From NCBI GenBank assembly GCA_031399065.1, contig JANNOM010000070.1:62001-126000 (forward strand): a stretch of DNA of 64,000 nt, in the 5' to 3' direction. Below, one piece after another: positions 18,637 to 27,472 of the stretch (position 1 is its first letter; each line of letters begins with the position of its first letter). Source of the DNA: JADCRZ01 sp031399065. GTDB taxonomy: Bacteria > Bacteroidota > Bacteroidia > Chitinophagales > Chitinophagaceae. The position numbers and the translations under genes are program-made. The notes below the pieces were generated by a model. That model did no database searches. It saw only the letters and a program-made list of their open reading frames with translations, and was not told the origin of the DNA.

Positions 18637-18863
18637 GAGTAATTCTTATGTTATGTAAAACCTTTTGAAAGGTGTTGTGATGATGTTACGACAGATGTAT
18701 TAATTATGTTACAAGAAATTGAATATATAAATAATAAATTTTAAAAACTATACATTATCTATAAACGAAGAGCATGCAACGAATAATTACAATAAAAGAT
18801 TATAGCTTTGGAGATAAATAGCAGAAGATGTATAAGTATCCACTTAGGAACTTATTAATTCAC

Positions 18864-19469
18864 TTAGATGGTAGTTGAATAGTTAATAAGCAACGTTAGC
18901 AACAGGGCATTGCTGATATGTATATCCTTCTTGGAAAGTGCGTTTTGCAGAAATTCAATACCCCGGCCTTTATATACACGGATAGTACTTTTAGATAAAG
19001 AAAGCTGTTTCGAAATCTCTTCATCTTTGTATCCTTCAACATAAGCAAGTTTCATAACCTCGCGCTGTGATTCAGGCAGGCAGTCGATTTCAAGAACGAC
19101 ACGCTTCAGTAAGTCGCCGTATATAATTCTTTTCTCGATGTCTTCATTGCTTTCATCAGTGAGGTATTCTATTTCCGCATGGGAAGCCGTCTTACGACGG
19201 ATGTGCTTAATATGGTCCAGGGAAGCATTACGCGCGGCAGTATATAGAAAAGCAGCTATATGGTCAATCGTTTCAAACTTTTTTCTATCGCGAAATAATT
19301 TGGCAAACGTATCGGAAACAATATCTTCTGCGGCATCCTGACGGTCAATCATCTGCCAGCTAAAAAATACCAGCTTACTATGATAAGTATCAAATAATTC
19401 TCTAAACGGAGCCCCATCACCATTGTGAAAAGCAGAGATCCACTCCGGGGTACTGGTTAGTTGCTTCAT
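18864..19469 (-). CDS. ECF sigma-70 factor (FecI-like)
   Basis: A 201-residue sigma factor of the Bacteroidota SusC/D-associated ECF type. Region 2 is FREL...YHSKLVFFSW...AAEDIVSDTFAKLFRDR with LYTAARNASLDHIK (about 20-95). Region 4 is LPESQREVMKLAYVEGYKDE followed by EISKQLSLSKSTIRVYKGRG (about 130-185). It is first of the sigma-fecR-susC-susD series on the minus strand and should direct transcription of the downstream genes. The ATG at 19469 is the only credible start. An imperfect palindrome GGTAATaATTACC lies at 19528-19540 upstream. Confidence 0.93.
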   Translation of the reverse strand: MKQLTSTPEWISAFHNGDGAPFRELFDTYHSKLVFFSWQMIDRQDAAEDIVSDTFAKLFRDRKKFETIDHIAAFLYTAARNASLDHIKHIRRKTASHAEIEYLTDESNEDIEKRIIYGDLLKRVVLEIDCLPESQREVMKLAYVEGYKDEEISKQLSLSKSTIRVYKGRGIEFLQNALSKKDIHISNALLLTLLINYSTTI

Positions 19470-19915
19470 AAAGGTAGTTTCAGAACATTTTTGTCGCCTT
19501 ACTAAAAACTATAAATACATATCAGCCGGTAATAATTACCAGTATAATATTCAAAATATATAATGGGATTGGTTTAAAATATTTTAACCATGGGATAGGT
19601 GAAATATCGCATATTGTGGATGGAAAAACTACATAACTACAATAAAAATTATATAGCCATTTTAATGCAATATTAAAAGAAATTGGTCACATCACAACTC
19701 GCTGCTTATTAACTAAATATGAAATAAATGCACTCCAGCTAGCCTCTACTTATAATATAATTGATTGAAAACAATAGGTATCTATTATCAACTTATTTTT
19801 ATATAAATCGATAGTAGCACTTTTTTTATATAGAATTGAAGGTTGTTTTTGTTGAGACTTACAGGGACTATGCTTAGTAATCACTAAGCGAATATAGAGA
19901 AAAAAAGCTCATGAT

Positions 19916-19927
19916 ACACAATCGTGT
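19916..19927. promoter_or_regulatory. Second copy of the XRE-type operator
   Basis: ACACAATCGTGT, 36 bases before the ATG of the XRE remnant. Motif, spacing and much of the intervening sequence (including TGCAATTT just before the start) match the site at 3541-3552. It could still bind the regulator made from 3589-3915. Confidence 0.45.
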
Positions 19928-19963
19928 TCTATTATATTTTCCGATTTCGTGCAATTTCCCTAA

Positions 19964-20071
19964 ATGATTGAGGACGAGGAAACTAAATCAGCAATTAAGT
20001 TACGCCTGGTTGCCTGTCTCAGCTTTCTTAGAGGAAATAAGAAAAAAAGGCATTACCGTACCTTAACATAA
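19964..20071 (+). pseudogene. Truncated XRE regulator remnant
   Basis: A 35-codon frame, too short to be a full domain. Its product (MIEDEETKSAIKLRLVACLS, then FLRGNKKK) aligns with the first 30 residues of the XRE protein at 3589-3915 (EESKQEIKLRLATCLRLILKKNK) and ends where the helix-turn-helix would begin. The upstream 60 bases are also related. It is the left-over 5' end of a duplicated regulator gene; the remainder has been deleted. A tiny product is possible but could not bind DNA in the usual way. Confidence 0.65.
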
Positions 20072-20180
20072 ACTATCCAGTAACACTTTACCGACCGTAA
20101 TAACCAGGTAATCATATATGTCCATTTCACACATCCTGTTTACGCATTAATATTGTATGTTTATGCCCTAAAATAAATTA

Positions 20181-21332
20181 ATGATAGCCATATTTCAAAA
20201 AATGGGAACGCGATTCCTTCTCATCACCCTATTACTCAGCGGCAGTTTGACATCCTGCTACAGCCAGGAAAAGAACATACGTTCGGAAAAACTGGAATTT
20301 ACTACCGAGACGATCGAAACAGGAATAAGCGTACCCTGGGGAATGGTATTTCTGCCGGGCGGAGATATATTGGTGACCGATAAAACGGGTAAGATCCGTG
20401 TTATCCGCGATAATAAACTGGTAGAAACTCCCATAGAGGGCGTACCACTAGTATACAACCGCTCCCAGGGCGGACTGTTCGATCTTGAGCTGCACCCCGA
20501 TTACAAGAATAACGAGTGGATATATATTTCTTATGCCGCTCCCGACGATCCGGCAAAACCAACCGGGGCTATTACTTATATTATGCGGGCAAAACTGTCT
20601 GGCAGCAAACTGACGGATCAGCAGATTATATTTAAAGGTTCCCCCTTCAGCAAAGGAGGCGTTCATTTCGGCGGACGGATGGAATTCGGTACGGATGGTT
20701 ACCTGTATTTTTCTATTGGTGAAAGAGGAGAAAAAGAAAAAGCACAGTCGCTGGAATTGTATAACGGGAAAATATACCGGGTAAAAGATGATGGAAGTAT
20801 TCCGGCCGACAATCCCTTTATAGATACCCCCGGCGCCATCAAAGCCATTTATTCTTATGGCCATAGAAATCCCCAGGGTCTTGCACTTAGCCCTTTTACA
20901 GGACAATTATGGGAAACAGAGCATGGGCCCATGGGCGGCGATGAACTGAACATCATCCGTAAGGGCAAAAATTATGGCTGGCCGAAAATAACGTACGGTA
21001 TCGACTACGATGGCAAACTGATCTCTAAGGACAGTGTTATGGAAGGCATGGAACAACCGGTTACTTTCTGGAGGCCTTCCATCGGTACCAGCAACCTGGT
21101 GTTTATCAACAGCGATAAATATCCTTCATGGAAGGGTAATATACTGGTATGTTCTATGGCCAAGCAATACCTGGAGCGCGTAGAACTTGAGGGAGATAAA
21201 GTAGTGCACCAGGAAAAACTATTCCAGGGTATCGGCCGCGTACGAACGGTAGCGGTGTCGCCCGAGGGCTTTATCTATCTTACGGTGGAAGGGGCTGGCA
21301 AAATTATAAAAATCGTTCCCGTTATAAAATAA
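20181..21332 (+). CDS. PQQ-dependent soluble sugar (aldose) dehydrogenase, lipoprotein
   Basis: A 383-residue protein of the glucose/sorbosone dehydrogenase family (six-bladed propeller). A lipoprotein signal ends in LTSC near residue 26. Family motifs follow: TETGISVPWGMVFLPGGDIL-like first blade, GGVHFGGRMEFGTDGYLYFS, YSYGHRNPQGLALSP, ETEHGPMGGDELNII and KNYGWP. These supply the active-site His and the PQQ and calcium environment in characterised members. It would oxidise aldoses in the envelope. Only 7 bases separate it from a cytochrome c gene, a natural electron acceptor. No PQQ synthesis genes are in this window. Confidence 0.88.
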   Translation: MIAIFQKMGTRFLLITLLLSGSLTSCYSQEKNIRSEKLEFTTETIETGISVPWGMVFLPGGDILVTDKTGKIRVIRDNKLVETPIEGVPLVYNRSQGGLFDLELHPDYKNNEWIYISYAAPDDPAKPTGAITYIMRAKLSGSKLTDQQIIFKGSPFSKGGVHFGGRMEFGTDGYLYFSIGERGEKEKAQSLELYNGKIYRVKDDGSIPADNPFIDTPGAIKAIYSYGHRNPQGLALSPFTGQLWETEHGPMGGDELNIIRKGKNYGWPKITYGIDYDGKLISKDSVMEGMEQPVTFWRPSIGTSNLVFINSDKYPSWKGNILVCSMAKQYLERVELEGDKVVHQEKLFQGIGRVRTVAVSPEGFIYLTVEGAGKIIKIVPVIK

Positions 21333-21339
21333 AAAGACA

Positions 21340-21753
21340 GTGGAATACAAGAGGATATTTACCGGCGTGTCGGCCATAACGATGATAGCAACGCTCGCCT
21401 TCAGTGTGCCTTTGCAAAATAAAAAACTGGAAGAGAGTAAGGCAAGGGGTAAAGAATTGTACGGAGAACTTTGTATCACCTGCCACCTGGGAGATGGTAA
21501 GGGAACACCGGGTACTATCCCCCCATTGGCAAAATCATCCTATTTTGCCAAAAATATTGATAAAGCTATTTATGCCCAGAAGTTCGGACTTAGCGAACCG
21601 ATAACGGTAAATGGTATAAAATACAGCGTACCTATGCCTGCACCCGGTATCAGCGATGAAGAGATCGCTGATATCACTACTTATATCACCAATAGTTGGG
21701 GAAACAAGGGAAGGCTTATAACGGTTAAAGATGTTCAGAGAGTTACCAAATAA
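21340..21753 (+). CDS. Exported monohaem cytochrome c
   Basis: A 137-residue class I cytochrome c. GTG start at 21340, signal peptide (TGVSAITMIATLAFSVPLQ), then haem-binding CITCH at about residues 45-49 and a likely axial Met in VPMPAPGISDEE. The C-terminal helix is EEIADITTYITNSWG. It is co-transcribed with the upstream PQQ-type sugar dehydrogenase and probably takes its electrons towards the respiratory chain. Its 3' end overlaps the convergent kinase gene by 19 bases. Confidence 0.9.
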   Translation: MEYKRIFTGVSAITMIATLAFSVPLQNKKLEESKARGKELYGELCITCHLGDGKGTPGTIPPLAKSSYFAKNIDKAIYAQKFGLSEPITVNGIKYSVPMPAPGISDEEIADITTYITNSWGNKGRLITVKDVQRVTK

Positions 21754-22607
21754 GTATTGTCCTGGTGATCCTGGTAATACCGGATAAGACCATCCATGGG
21801 CTCTTTCTCTATTGTACCTAATATGAGCCCGTATTTATTACACAGGCTTTTGATAACATCACTGAATACCCAGGCAATGCTTCCGGTAAAATGAACAGGT
21901 ACTTCTTTACTTTGTTTGTAAGTGGTAATATGCTCACTGAAAAAATCTTCCAGGCCGGAATATAGAATGGCATCTATAGTGGGATGCTGCCTGTTAGCCG
22001 ACAGAAATACGGTAAAAGATGCCATATACCTGTTGGCCAGGGGATGTTTATATACTTTTTCCAGTACTTCTGTTTCCGTTACCCCGAATTGTTCCTCGAA
22101 CCGGGCTTTTAATGCAGTATCGAAACGTCCGTAGAGATATGACTGTAATAACTTTTTACCCAGGTAGGCACCGCTTCCCTCATCACCAAGTATATAGCCC
22201 AGGCCCGGACTGTTCCTTTCAATGGAAAGGCCGTTAAAGTAGCAGGAGTTGGAGCCCGTTCCCAGTATACATGCAATGCCTTCCTTGTTTCCGCAGAGCG
22301 AATGCGCCGCGGCCATCAGGTCGTGTTCTACGTGTATGTCCTGTGCATCAGGGAACACGCTGGCCAGTGCTTCTTTAACGATCGCCACATTCTTCGGGAT
22401 TGAGCAGCCCGTTCCGTAAAAGCGGATCTTGCGGACAAGACACGCCTGCGGCAGGCCGGGAAGCAACTCGTTCTGAAGGATGGTCGCTATCTGTGCACTG
22501 CTGAGAAAAAAAGGACTTAGTCCCTGGGTCTTGATACGTTCCGCTTTGTCGCCATTCAGCAAACACCACCCGGCTTTCGTAGATCCGCTATCTGCTATTA
22601 GTACCAT
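21735..22607 (-). CDS. BadF/BadG-type N-acetylglucosamine kinase-like protein
   Basis: A 290-residue ASKHA-fold kinase: phosphate-1 motif MVLIADSGSTKAGW at the N-terminus, GIACILGTGSNSCYF as phosphate-2, and GYILGDEGSGAYLGKKLL, the signature of the NagK-like BadF/BadG group. It would phosphorylate GlcNAc or glucosamine with ATP in the cytoplasm. It lies 20 bases after nagB on the same strand, so the pair forms an amino-sugar catabolic operon, and the ROK regulator diverges from nagB. Substrate by context rather than by residue evidence. Confidence 0.85.
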   Translation of the reverse strand: MVLIADSGSTKAGWCLLNGDKAERIKTQGLSPFFLSSAQIATILQNELLPGLPQACLVRKIRFYGTGCSIPKNVAIVKEALASVFPDAQDIHVEHDLMAAAHSLCGNKEGIACILGTGSNSCYFNGLSIERNSPGLGYILGDEGSGAYLGKKLLQSYLYGRFDTALKARFEEQFGVTETEVLEKVYKHPLANRYMASFTVFLSANRQHPTIDAILYSGLEDFFSEHITTYKQSKEVPVHFTGSIAWVFSDVIKSLCNKYGLILGTIEKEPMDGLIRYYQDHQDNTYLVTL

Positions 22608-22627
22608 AGTGTAAATGTATTAATTGT

Positions 22628-24562
22628 TTACTGCCACCTTACAAATGCCTCCATCGCCGCGTAACGGGTAAGTCCCAGTTGAGCATACTGGTTAGCGGTA
22701 TTGGCATTTCTGTCTTCTGCCCGCTGCCAGAATTCACGGGCATCGCTGCCCTGGAAAGGTACCATGTCTTTCTGCGATTGGTGTATAAAAATTCCGAAGC
22801 GTTTTTTACGTACTTGGTCGGGACTCATGGGGATAGCCATTTCGATCTCGTTCAAATCCCATTCCTGCCAGGCTCCTTTATACAGCCATACCCAACAATC
22901 CTTTATCCATTCATCGCCTTCCGCCTGTATACGCCGGAAAGCTTCGAATATGATGTCGAGGCATACCTTATGCGTACCATGCGGATCGGCCAGGTCACCG
23001 GCGCAGAACAACTGGTGCGGCTTGATGTCGCGCAGGAGCTCTATGGTAAGCTGGATATCCGCCTCCCCCATAGGGTTTTTCTCGATGGTCCCCGTTTCAT
23101 AAAACGGAAGGTTCAGAAAATGAATATTGTTTTCTCTGAGGCCCACATAGCGGCAGGTAGCAGCGGCTTCGCAGCGGCGGATCAGTCCTTTGATAGCCCT
23201 GATCTCCGGGGTATCGATCTGGTCTGAGCGTTTGGTGCGTATAAATTCCCGCGCTTCCTGCAAGACGTCCTGTGCTTTTTTGCTATCGGTGCCCACGAGC
23301 TGCTCGAAGCCTACGGCAAAATCGAGGAAGCGGGTTACAAATTCATCAGTTACCGCTATATTGCCCGAAGTCTGGTAAGCTACATGTACCTCATGCCCCT
23401 GGTCGTGCAAACGCTGGAACGTACCTCCCATGCTGATAATGTCGTCATCGGGATGCGGAGAGAATATGATCACGCGTTTGGGATAAGGGTCCGATCGTTC
23501 GGGGTGAGCCGGGATAATAGCGTTCGGTTTGCCGGCGGGCCAGCCGGTAATGGTATCGCGCATCAGGTAAAATACCTGCAGGTTTATTTCATAGGCGTCA
23601 CCTTTTTCCACGAGCAGGTCGCTGAGGCCGTATTCGTTGTAGTCGTTATTGGTAAGACTCAATATCGGCTTACCGGCTTTCAGGGCCATGTTCACCACCG
23701 CTTTGCGGATCATTTGCGGTGTCCATACGCAATCACCCGTAAGCCAGGGAAACTTAATGCGGGTGAGTTGGGCGGCGGCCGTTTCGTCGGCCACAAAAAC
23801 AGCGTCATCATGCGTTTGCAGCAGCGATGCGGGTACGTGTTCCGTTACATCCGCTTCGGCAGCCATTTGCACCACGGGTGCTTTTGCCTGCCCCCAGGCC
23901 ATCAATATAATTTTACGCGCCTTCAATATAGTGCCGATACCCATCGTGATGGCCAGTCGCGGCACTTCGGATATACCGGCAAACTCGTACGAGTTAGCCA
24001 TGCGCGTGCTATGATCCAGGGTTATCAGTCTTGTTTTGGAATGTATGGACGAACCGGGTTCATTGAATCCTATATGACCATTATTTCCTATTCCCAGTAT
24101 CTGTATATCAACGCCACCCGCATCGGCTATCTGCTGCTCATAAGCAAGACAGTGGGCCTTTATCTGTTCTTTGGGTATTTGTCCGTCGGGAATATGGCAG
24201 GAGGCGGGATCGATGTCCACCTTGTCGAACAGTTGCGTGCGCATAAAACGGTTATAGCTTTGCAGGGCATCTTTTTCTATAGGGTAGTATTCATCGAGAT
24301 TAAAAGCGATCACATTTTTAAAGCTTAACCCTTCTTCTTTATGCATTCTTACCAGTTCTGCATACAGTGGCTTGGGAGTGGAACCGGTTGCGAAACCTAT
24401 GATGCAGTGCTTACCTGCTGCCGCTTTTTCACGTATCAGACCGGCTATTTCCCTGGCCACCCATTTAGCTCCTTCAGCCGGAGAAGGATATATTTTTACC
24501 GGTATACGCTCGAAAGTATCGGCCAGATCGATGTTCAGTTTTCGGGGAGTAGTCGCGCTCAT
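22628..24562 (-). CDS. nagB: Glucosamine-6-phosphate deaminase fused to a PIG-L/LmbE domain
   Basis: A 644-residue two-domain protein. Residues about 1-275 are NagB: IIGFATGSTPKPLY (phosphate loop), VIAFNLDEYYPI and ILGIGNNGHIGFNEPGS (catalytic Asp/His region). It converts glucosamine-6-P to fructose-6-P and ammonia. Residues about 370-640 are an LmbE/PIG-L-like zinc hydrolase with IIFSPHPDDDIISMGG and DPHGTHKVC, which may deacetylate an amino sugar; its substrate here is unknown. This long form is common in Bacteroidota. It is first of a nagB-kinase operon, with a TAnnTTTG -7 element about 60 bases upstream. Confidence 0.92.
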   Translation of the reverse strand: MSATTPRKLNIDLADTFERIPVKIYPSPAEGAKWVAREIAGLIREKAAAGKHCIIGFATGSTPKPLYAELVRMHKEEGLSFKNVIAFNLDEYYPIEKDALQSYNRFMRTQLFDKVDIDPASCHIPDGQIPKEQIKAHCLAYEQQIADAGGVDIQILGIGNNGHIGFNEPGSSIHSKTRLITLDHSTRMANSYEFAGISEVPRLAITMGIGTILKARKIILMAWGQAKAPVVQMAAEADVTEHVPASLLQTHDDAVFVADETAAAQLTRIKFPWLTGDCVWTPQMIRKAVVNMALKAGKPILSLTNNDYNEYGLSDLLVEKGDAYEINLQVFYLMRDTITGWPAGKPNAIIPAHPERSDPYPKRVIIFSPHPDDDIISMGGTFQRLHDQGHEVHVAYQTSGNIAVTDEFVTRFLDFAVGFEQLVGTDSKKAQDVLQEAREFIRTKRSDQIDTPEIRAIKGLIRRCEAAATCRYVGLRENNIHFLNLPFYETGTIEKNPMGEADIQLTIELLRDIKPHQLFCAGDLADPHGTHKVCLDIIFEAFRRIQAEGDEWIKDCWVWLYKGAWQEWDLNEIEMAIPMSPDQVRKKRFGIFIHQSQKDMVPFQGSDAREFWQRAEDRNANTANQYAQLGLTRYAAMEAFVRWQ

Positions 24563-24623
24563 GTTATGGTGTGTTTGATAGTTCCGATGAAATTACTTTT
24601 TCATTATTATAAAAAAGATAAAT

Positions 24624-24631
24624 CAAATTTA
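24624..24631 (-). promoter_or_regulatory. Candidate -7 element for nagB
   Basis: TAAATTTG on the minus strand fits the Bacteroidota -7 consensus TAnnTTTG, 61 bases before the nagB ATG. No clear -33 TTTG is present. Confidence 0.4.
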
Positions 24632-24665
24632 TATATTTATTTTAAAATCTCATTTTCTTTTTAAA

Positions 24666-24673
24666 TATATTTG
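24666..24673 (+). promoter_or_regulatory. Candidate -7 element for the ROK gene
   Basis: TATATTTG fits TAnnTTTG, 19 bases before the ROK ATG at 24693, implying a very short leader. The -33 box is weak. The nagB and ROK elements lie back to back in 130 bp, which suits joint control. Confidence 0.45.
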
Positions 24674-24692
24674 TTAATTCATTTATTCTTAT

Positions 24693-25928
24693 ATGGCCTA
24701 CCCGCACGCTCTTTTTAATGTATTCAGCGAGGAAAATCCGTCGGGGGTAGCCTATAAGAACAAGTCGCTCAAACGTTCTATCATTTCTTATTTCGACCAG
24801 TCGGGCAATGCCGCCATCAGCGACCTGGTCACTTCCCTCAATATCAGTTACCCGAAAGCTACTTCACTCATCGCGGAACTGATAAAAGACGGGCTGATAC
24901 ACGATTACGGTAAAATTGATTCTACCGGAGGCCGCCCCGCCAATATCTATGGCTTACGCGCCGAAGCCTGTTATTTTATAGGAGTGGATGTAGATCATTT
25001 TTATATCAACATAGGACTTATTGATTTTACCAGAAACCTAGTATCCGTAAAAATCAATATTCCGTTTTTGCTTACCAATACGCCGGCCTGTCTTAGCCGG
25101 GTCATGCGGATGGTGAACGCATTTATCAAAGATTCCGGGGTTTCTAAAAAATCGATCCTCGGCATCTGCTTTAATCTGCCGGGACGAATTCATTCCCAGA
25201 CAGGGCATAGTTACGACTATTTTCATTTCAAGGACGAACCTCTCAGCAAAACGATGGAAGACCTGCTTGGCATCCGCACCTTTCTTGAAAACGATTCCCG
25301 GGCGATGGCTTATGGAGAGTTCCATAATGGTATGGTAAAAGACGAGAAGAACGTACTTTTCATTCACCTCGGTTATGGGATAGGACTGGGTATCATCATT
25401 GACGGTAAAATCTATTACGGCAAATCAGGCTTCGGGGGAGAGTTCGGGCATATACCATTATTTAATAACGAGATTATATGCCATTGCGGTAAAAAGGGCT
25501 GCCTGGAAACAGAAGCATCCGGTCAGGCACTGCTGCGGCTTTTTACAGAAAGAACAATGAGCGGTTCTGCATCCATATTATCCAAAAAAGATCCGGCAAA
25601 GGACGAACTGCGACTGGCAGACATTATAGATGCCTGCCGGAAAGACGATATGCTGTCGATAGAACTGGTACACGAAATAGGAGAAAAAATAGGCAAAGGC
25701 ATCGCGCTGCTTATCAATATCTTTAACCCGGAAATGGTAGTACTGGGAGGCATACTCACCGAAACAGGCGATCATATTTTTTTACCCATACGCACTGCGC
25801 TCAATAAGTATTCCCTCCACCTCGTTAACAAGGATACGCGCTTATGCTTATCCATGCTGGGTGAAAAAGTGGGGGTCATCGGCGGTTGCCTGATGGCAAG
25901 GAATAAGCTGATGTCCGGCTCCCAGTGA
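24693..25928 (+). CDS. ROK-family transcriptional regulator (NagC/Mlc-like)
   Basis: A 411-residue protein with an N-terminal winged helix (about 25-85: SIISYFDQSGNAAISDLVTS and SYPKATSLIAELIKDGLI) and a ROK sugar-kinase-like domain. The latter shows GYGIGLGIIIDGKIYYGKSG, FGGEFGHIPL (sugar-binding Glu/His) and the zinc motif CHCGKKGCLE. It diverges from nagB, so it probably controls the GlcNAc operon in response to GlcNAc or its phosphate. The ROK fold could also retain kinase activity, but the HTH argues for regulation. Confidence 0.9.
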   Translation: MAYPHALFNVFSEENPSGVAYKNKSLKRSIISYFDQSGNAAISDLVTSLNISYPKATSLIAELIKDGLIHDYGKIDSTGGRPANIYGLRAEACYFIGVDVDHFYINIGLIDFTRNLVSVKINIPFLLTNTPACLSRVMRMVNAFIKDSGVSKKSILGICFNLPGRIHSQTGHSYDYFHFKDEPLSKTMEDLLGIRTFLENDSRAMAYGEFHNGMVKDEKNVLFIHLGYGIGLGIIIDGKIYYGKSGFGGEFGHIPLFNNEIICHCGKKGCLETEASGQALLRLFTERTMSGSASILSKKDPAKDELRLADIIDACRKDDMLSIELVHEIGEKIGKGIALLINIFNPEMVVLGGILTETGDHIFLPIRTALNKYSLHLVNKDTRLCLSMLGEKVGVIGGCLMARNKLMSGSQ

Positions 25929-26044
25929 AGAAACGGCGCCATCGACCTGAATGTTATACTTTAAGCAAAATCCTTTTTCTCAAAAAAAGTGAAATGCTTT
26001 ATGGATTTATTATGCTTCTATACTCTCATTAGAAACTTAATAAC

Positions 26045-26881
26045 ATGCAAGCCAATCAACTTTTAACAGCAGATCTGCTGGACATCCTTTTTGATGGAAA
26101 GAACAAAGCCTATGGTGCTTATAACCTTCGGAAAACATATAACGAACGCCTACTGAAATCGATGCTTGTCATGCTGTCGTTACTGGCATTGATCATCTTC
26201 AGTTATATTTTTTCAGGTGGTAAAAAAAGCGATGATCATGCGGTCATATTTGTAACACCCGACATCGACATTAAACAATTAGCACCAGACCCCGAGCCTG
26301 TTGTACCACCTCCAGCACCCAAGCCAGCCGTGCAGATCAAAACTACTTCATTCGCTGTTATACGGATCGTACCGGACCTGCTGGCTCCCGATAATCAAAA
26401 ACCTCCGCAACAGGAAGACCTTACCGATGTACGGATCGGGCTAACCAATACCGATGGTATCGATGATAATAATATTACGCCAGTGGTATCCTCCGTGCAT
26501 GGGGTAGGTACCGGCGTGGTAGATGCTCCTCAAAAAGCCGGCGGCACCGGGGATGAACCATTCATAAGCGTGCAAATTGAATCGCAATATCCCGGCGGAC
26601 TAAACGCCTGGAGCCGCTTCCTGTACCGGAACCTGGGCAACAACTACCCGGAAGAAGCGTATGCAAAAAGAATACAGGGAAAAGTTATTATACAGTTTAT
26701 CGTAGACAGAGACGGTACGGTGAGCAACGTGGAAGCTATATCCGGACCGGAAGAATTAAGAGAAGCTGCCATCAATGTGATCCGCAAAAGTGGTAAATGG
26801 GAACCCGCTATCCAGAATGGCTCCAGGGTAAAATCGTATAAAAAGCAGCCCATCACATTTTTGCTTGAGCCGGATGAATGA
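26045..26881 (+). CDS. tonB: TonB-family energy transducer
   Basis: A 278-residue TonB-like protein: cytoplasmic N-terminus with the Bacteroidota motif DGKNKAYGAYNLRKTYNERL, one membrane span at about 40-58 (SMLVMLSLLALIIFSYIFSG), a Pro-rich periplasmic stretch (PDPEPVVPPPAPKPA), and a TonB C-terminal domain (GKVIIQFIVDRDGTVSNVEA, then KWEPAIQNGSRVKSY). It would couple the proton motive force to outer-membrane SusC-type transporters such as the two here. Its 3' end overlaps the convergent GNAT gene by 29 bases. No exbB/exbD is adjacent. Confidence 0.9.
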   Translation: MQANQLLTADLLDILFDGKNKAYGAYNLRKTYNERLLKSMLVMLSLLALIIFSYIFSGGKKSDDHAVIFVTPDIDIKQLAPDPEPVVPPPAPKPAVQIKTTSFAVIRIVPDLLAPDNQKPPQQEDLTDVRIGLTNTDGIDDNNITPVVSSVHGVGTGVVDAPQKAGGTGDEPFISVQIESQYPGGLNAWSRFLYRNLGNNYPEEAYAKRIQGKVIIQFIVDRDGTVSNVEAISGPEELREAAINVIRKSGKWEPAIQNGSRVKSYKKQPITFLLEPDE

Positions 26882-27359
26882 TCATCTCCATCTTTACATC
26901 GGCGCGCTTATAGACTCCTTTTTCCAATGGTACATCGGCAAAGCCCATCTTACGGTAAATGCTTAATGCCACTGGAAGCGCTGTTTGCGAATAAAGAATG
27001 AGTGAAGATGCTTTAAGACGCCGGGCTTCTTCGATAGCCGCCTGGCATAAAATCTTACCGGCACCCAGTCCCTGATAGGGTTTATCCACTGCCATTTTTG
27101 TAAGTTCAAAAACACCGTTTTTATGTTTGCGTAAAGCTACGGTACCGATGATTTTGCGCTTGTATTCTGCAAAAAGAATTTTACCACCCTCTTTTAATAT
27201 TGCTTCCTCCGGGTTCTCCAGCACGTATGCATCGATGGGTTCAACGGTAAAATATTCTTCGAGCCAGGCTTTATTAAATCGTTCGAAGTAAGGTTGAAGA
27301 GAAGGTTCATACTCTTTTATAATAATATCTTCTGATCCTGCTTTTTTATTTTTATTCAT
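26853..27359 (-). CDS. GNAT-family acetyltransferase
   Basis: A 168-residue cytoplasmic acyl-CoA transferase. The GNAT core shows GTVALRKHKNGVFELTKMAV followed by the acetyl-CoA loop YQGLGAGKILCQAAIEEA and the final strand/helix SLILYSQTALPVALSIYRKM, GFADVPLEKG. The order and length are those of a single GNAT domain. The substrate is not deducible. It is convergent with tonB and stands 113 bp before the AIM24-like gene on the same strand. Confidence 0.88.
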   Translation of the reverse strand: MNKNKKAGSEDIIIKEYEPSLQPYFERFNKAWLEEYFTVEPIDAYVLENPEEAILKEGGKILFAEYKRKIIGTVALRKHKNGVFELTKMAVDKPYQGLGAGKILCQAAIEEARRLKASSLILYSQTALPVALSIYRKMGFADVPLEKGVYKRADVKMEMIIHPAQAKM

Positions 27360-27472
27360 GGTATTTATTTTTACCTGTCACCAGGTAAGTGGTGCCCCAT
27401 ACCAGCGATATGAATGAAAAAGATAAATAAACCCAGTGTTTTGTTTTGTATCTGATTGCTTAAAGCAGACTA

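Larger units (their letters stand above)
19470..20180. other. AT-rich intergenic region with palindromes and an XRE gene remnant
   Basis: A 711-bp divergent region between the sigma gene (minus) and the sugar dehydrogenase gene (plus). It holds GGTAATaATTACC (19528-19540), a near palindrome GGTTTAAAATATTTTAACC (19571-19589), a 7-bp hairpin GCTTAGT-AATC-ACTAAGC (19872-19889), and the truncated XRE copy with its operator at 19916-20071. The rest shows no coding signal. The palindromes could be regulator sites for either flank, but none can be assigned. Confidence 0.5.

Noticed and set aside
19964..20071. A genuine 35-residue peptide gene
   Set aside because: Its sequence and upstream region align with the start of the XRE gene at 3589, so truncation of a duplicate explains it better.
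23384..24328. 314-residue plus-strand reading opposite nagB
   Set aside because: It is an antisense shadow of the strongly supported nagB gene, with no domain and unusual composition.
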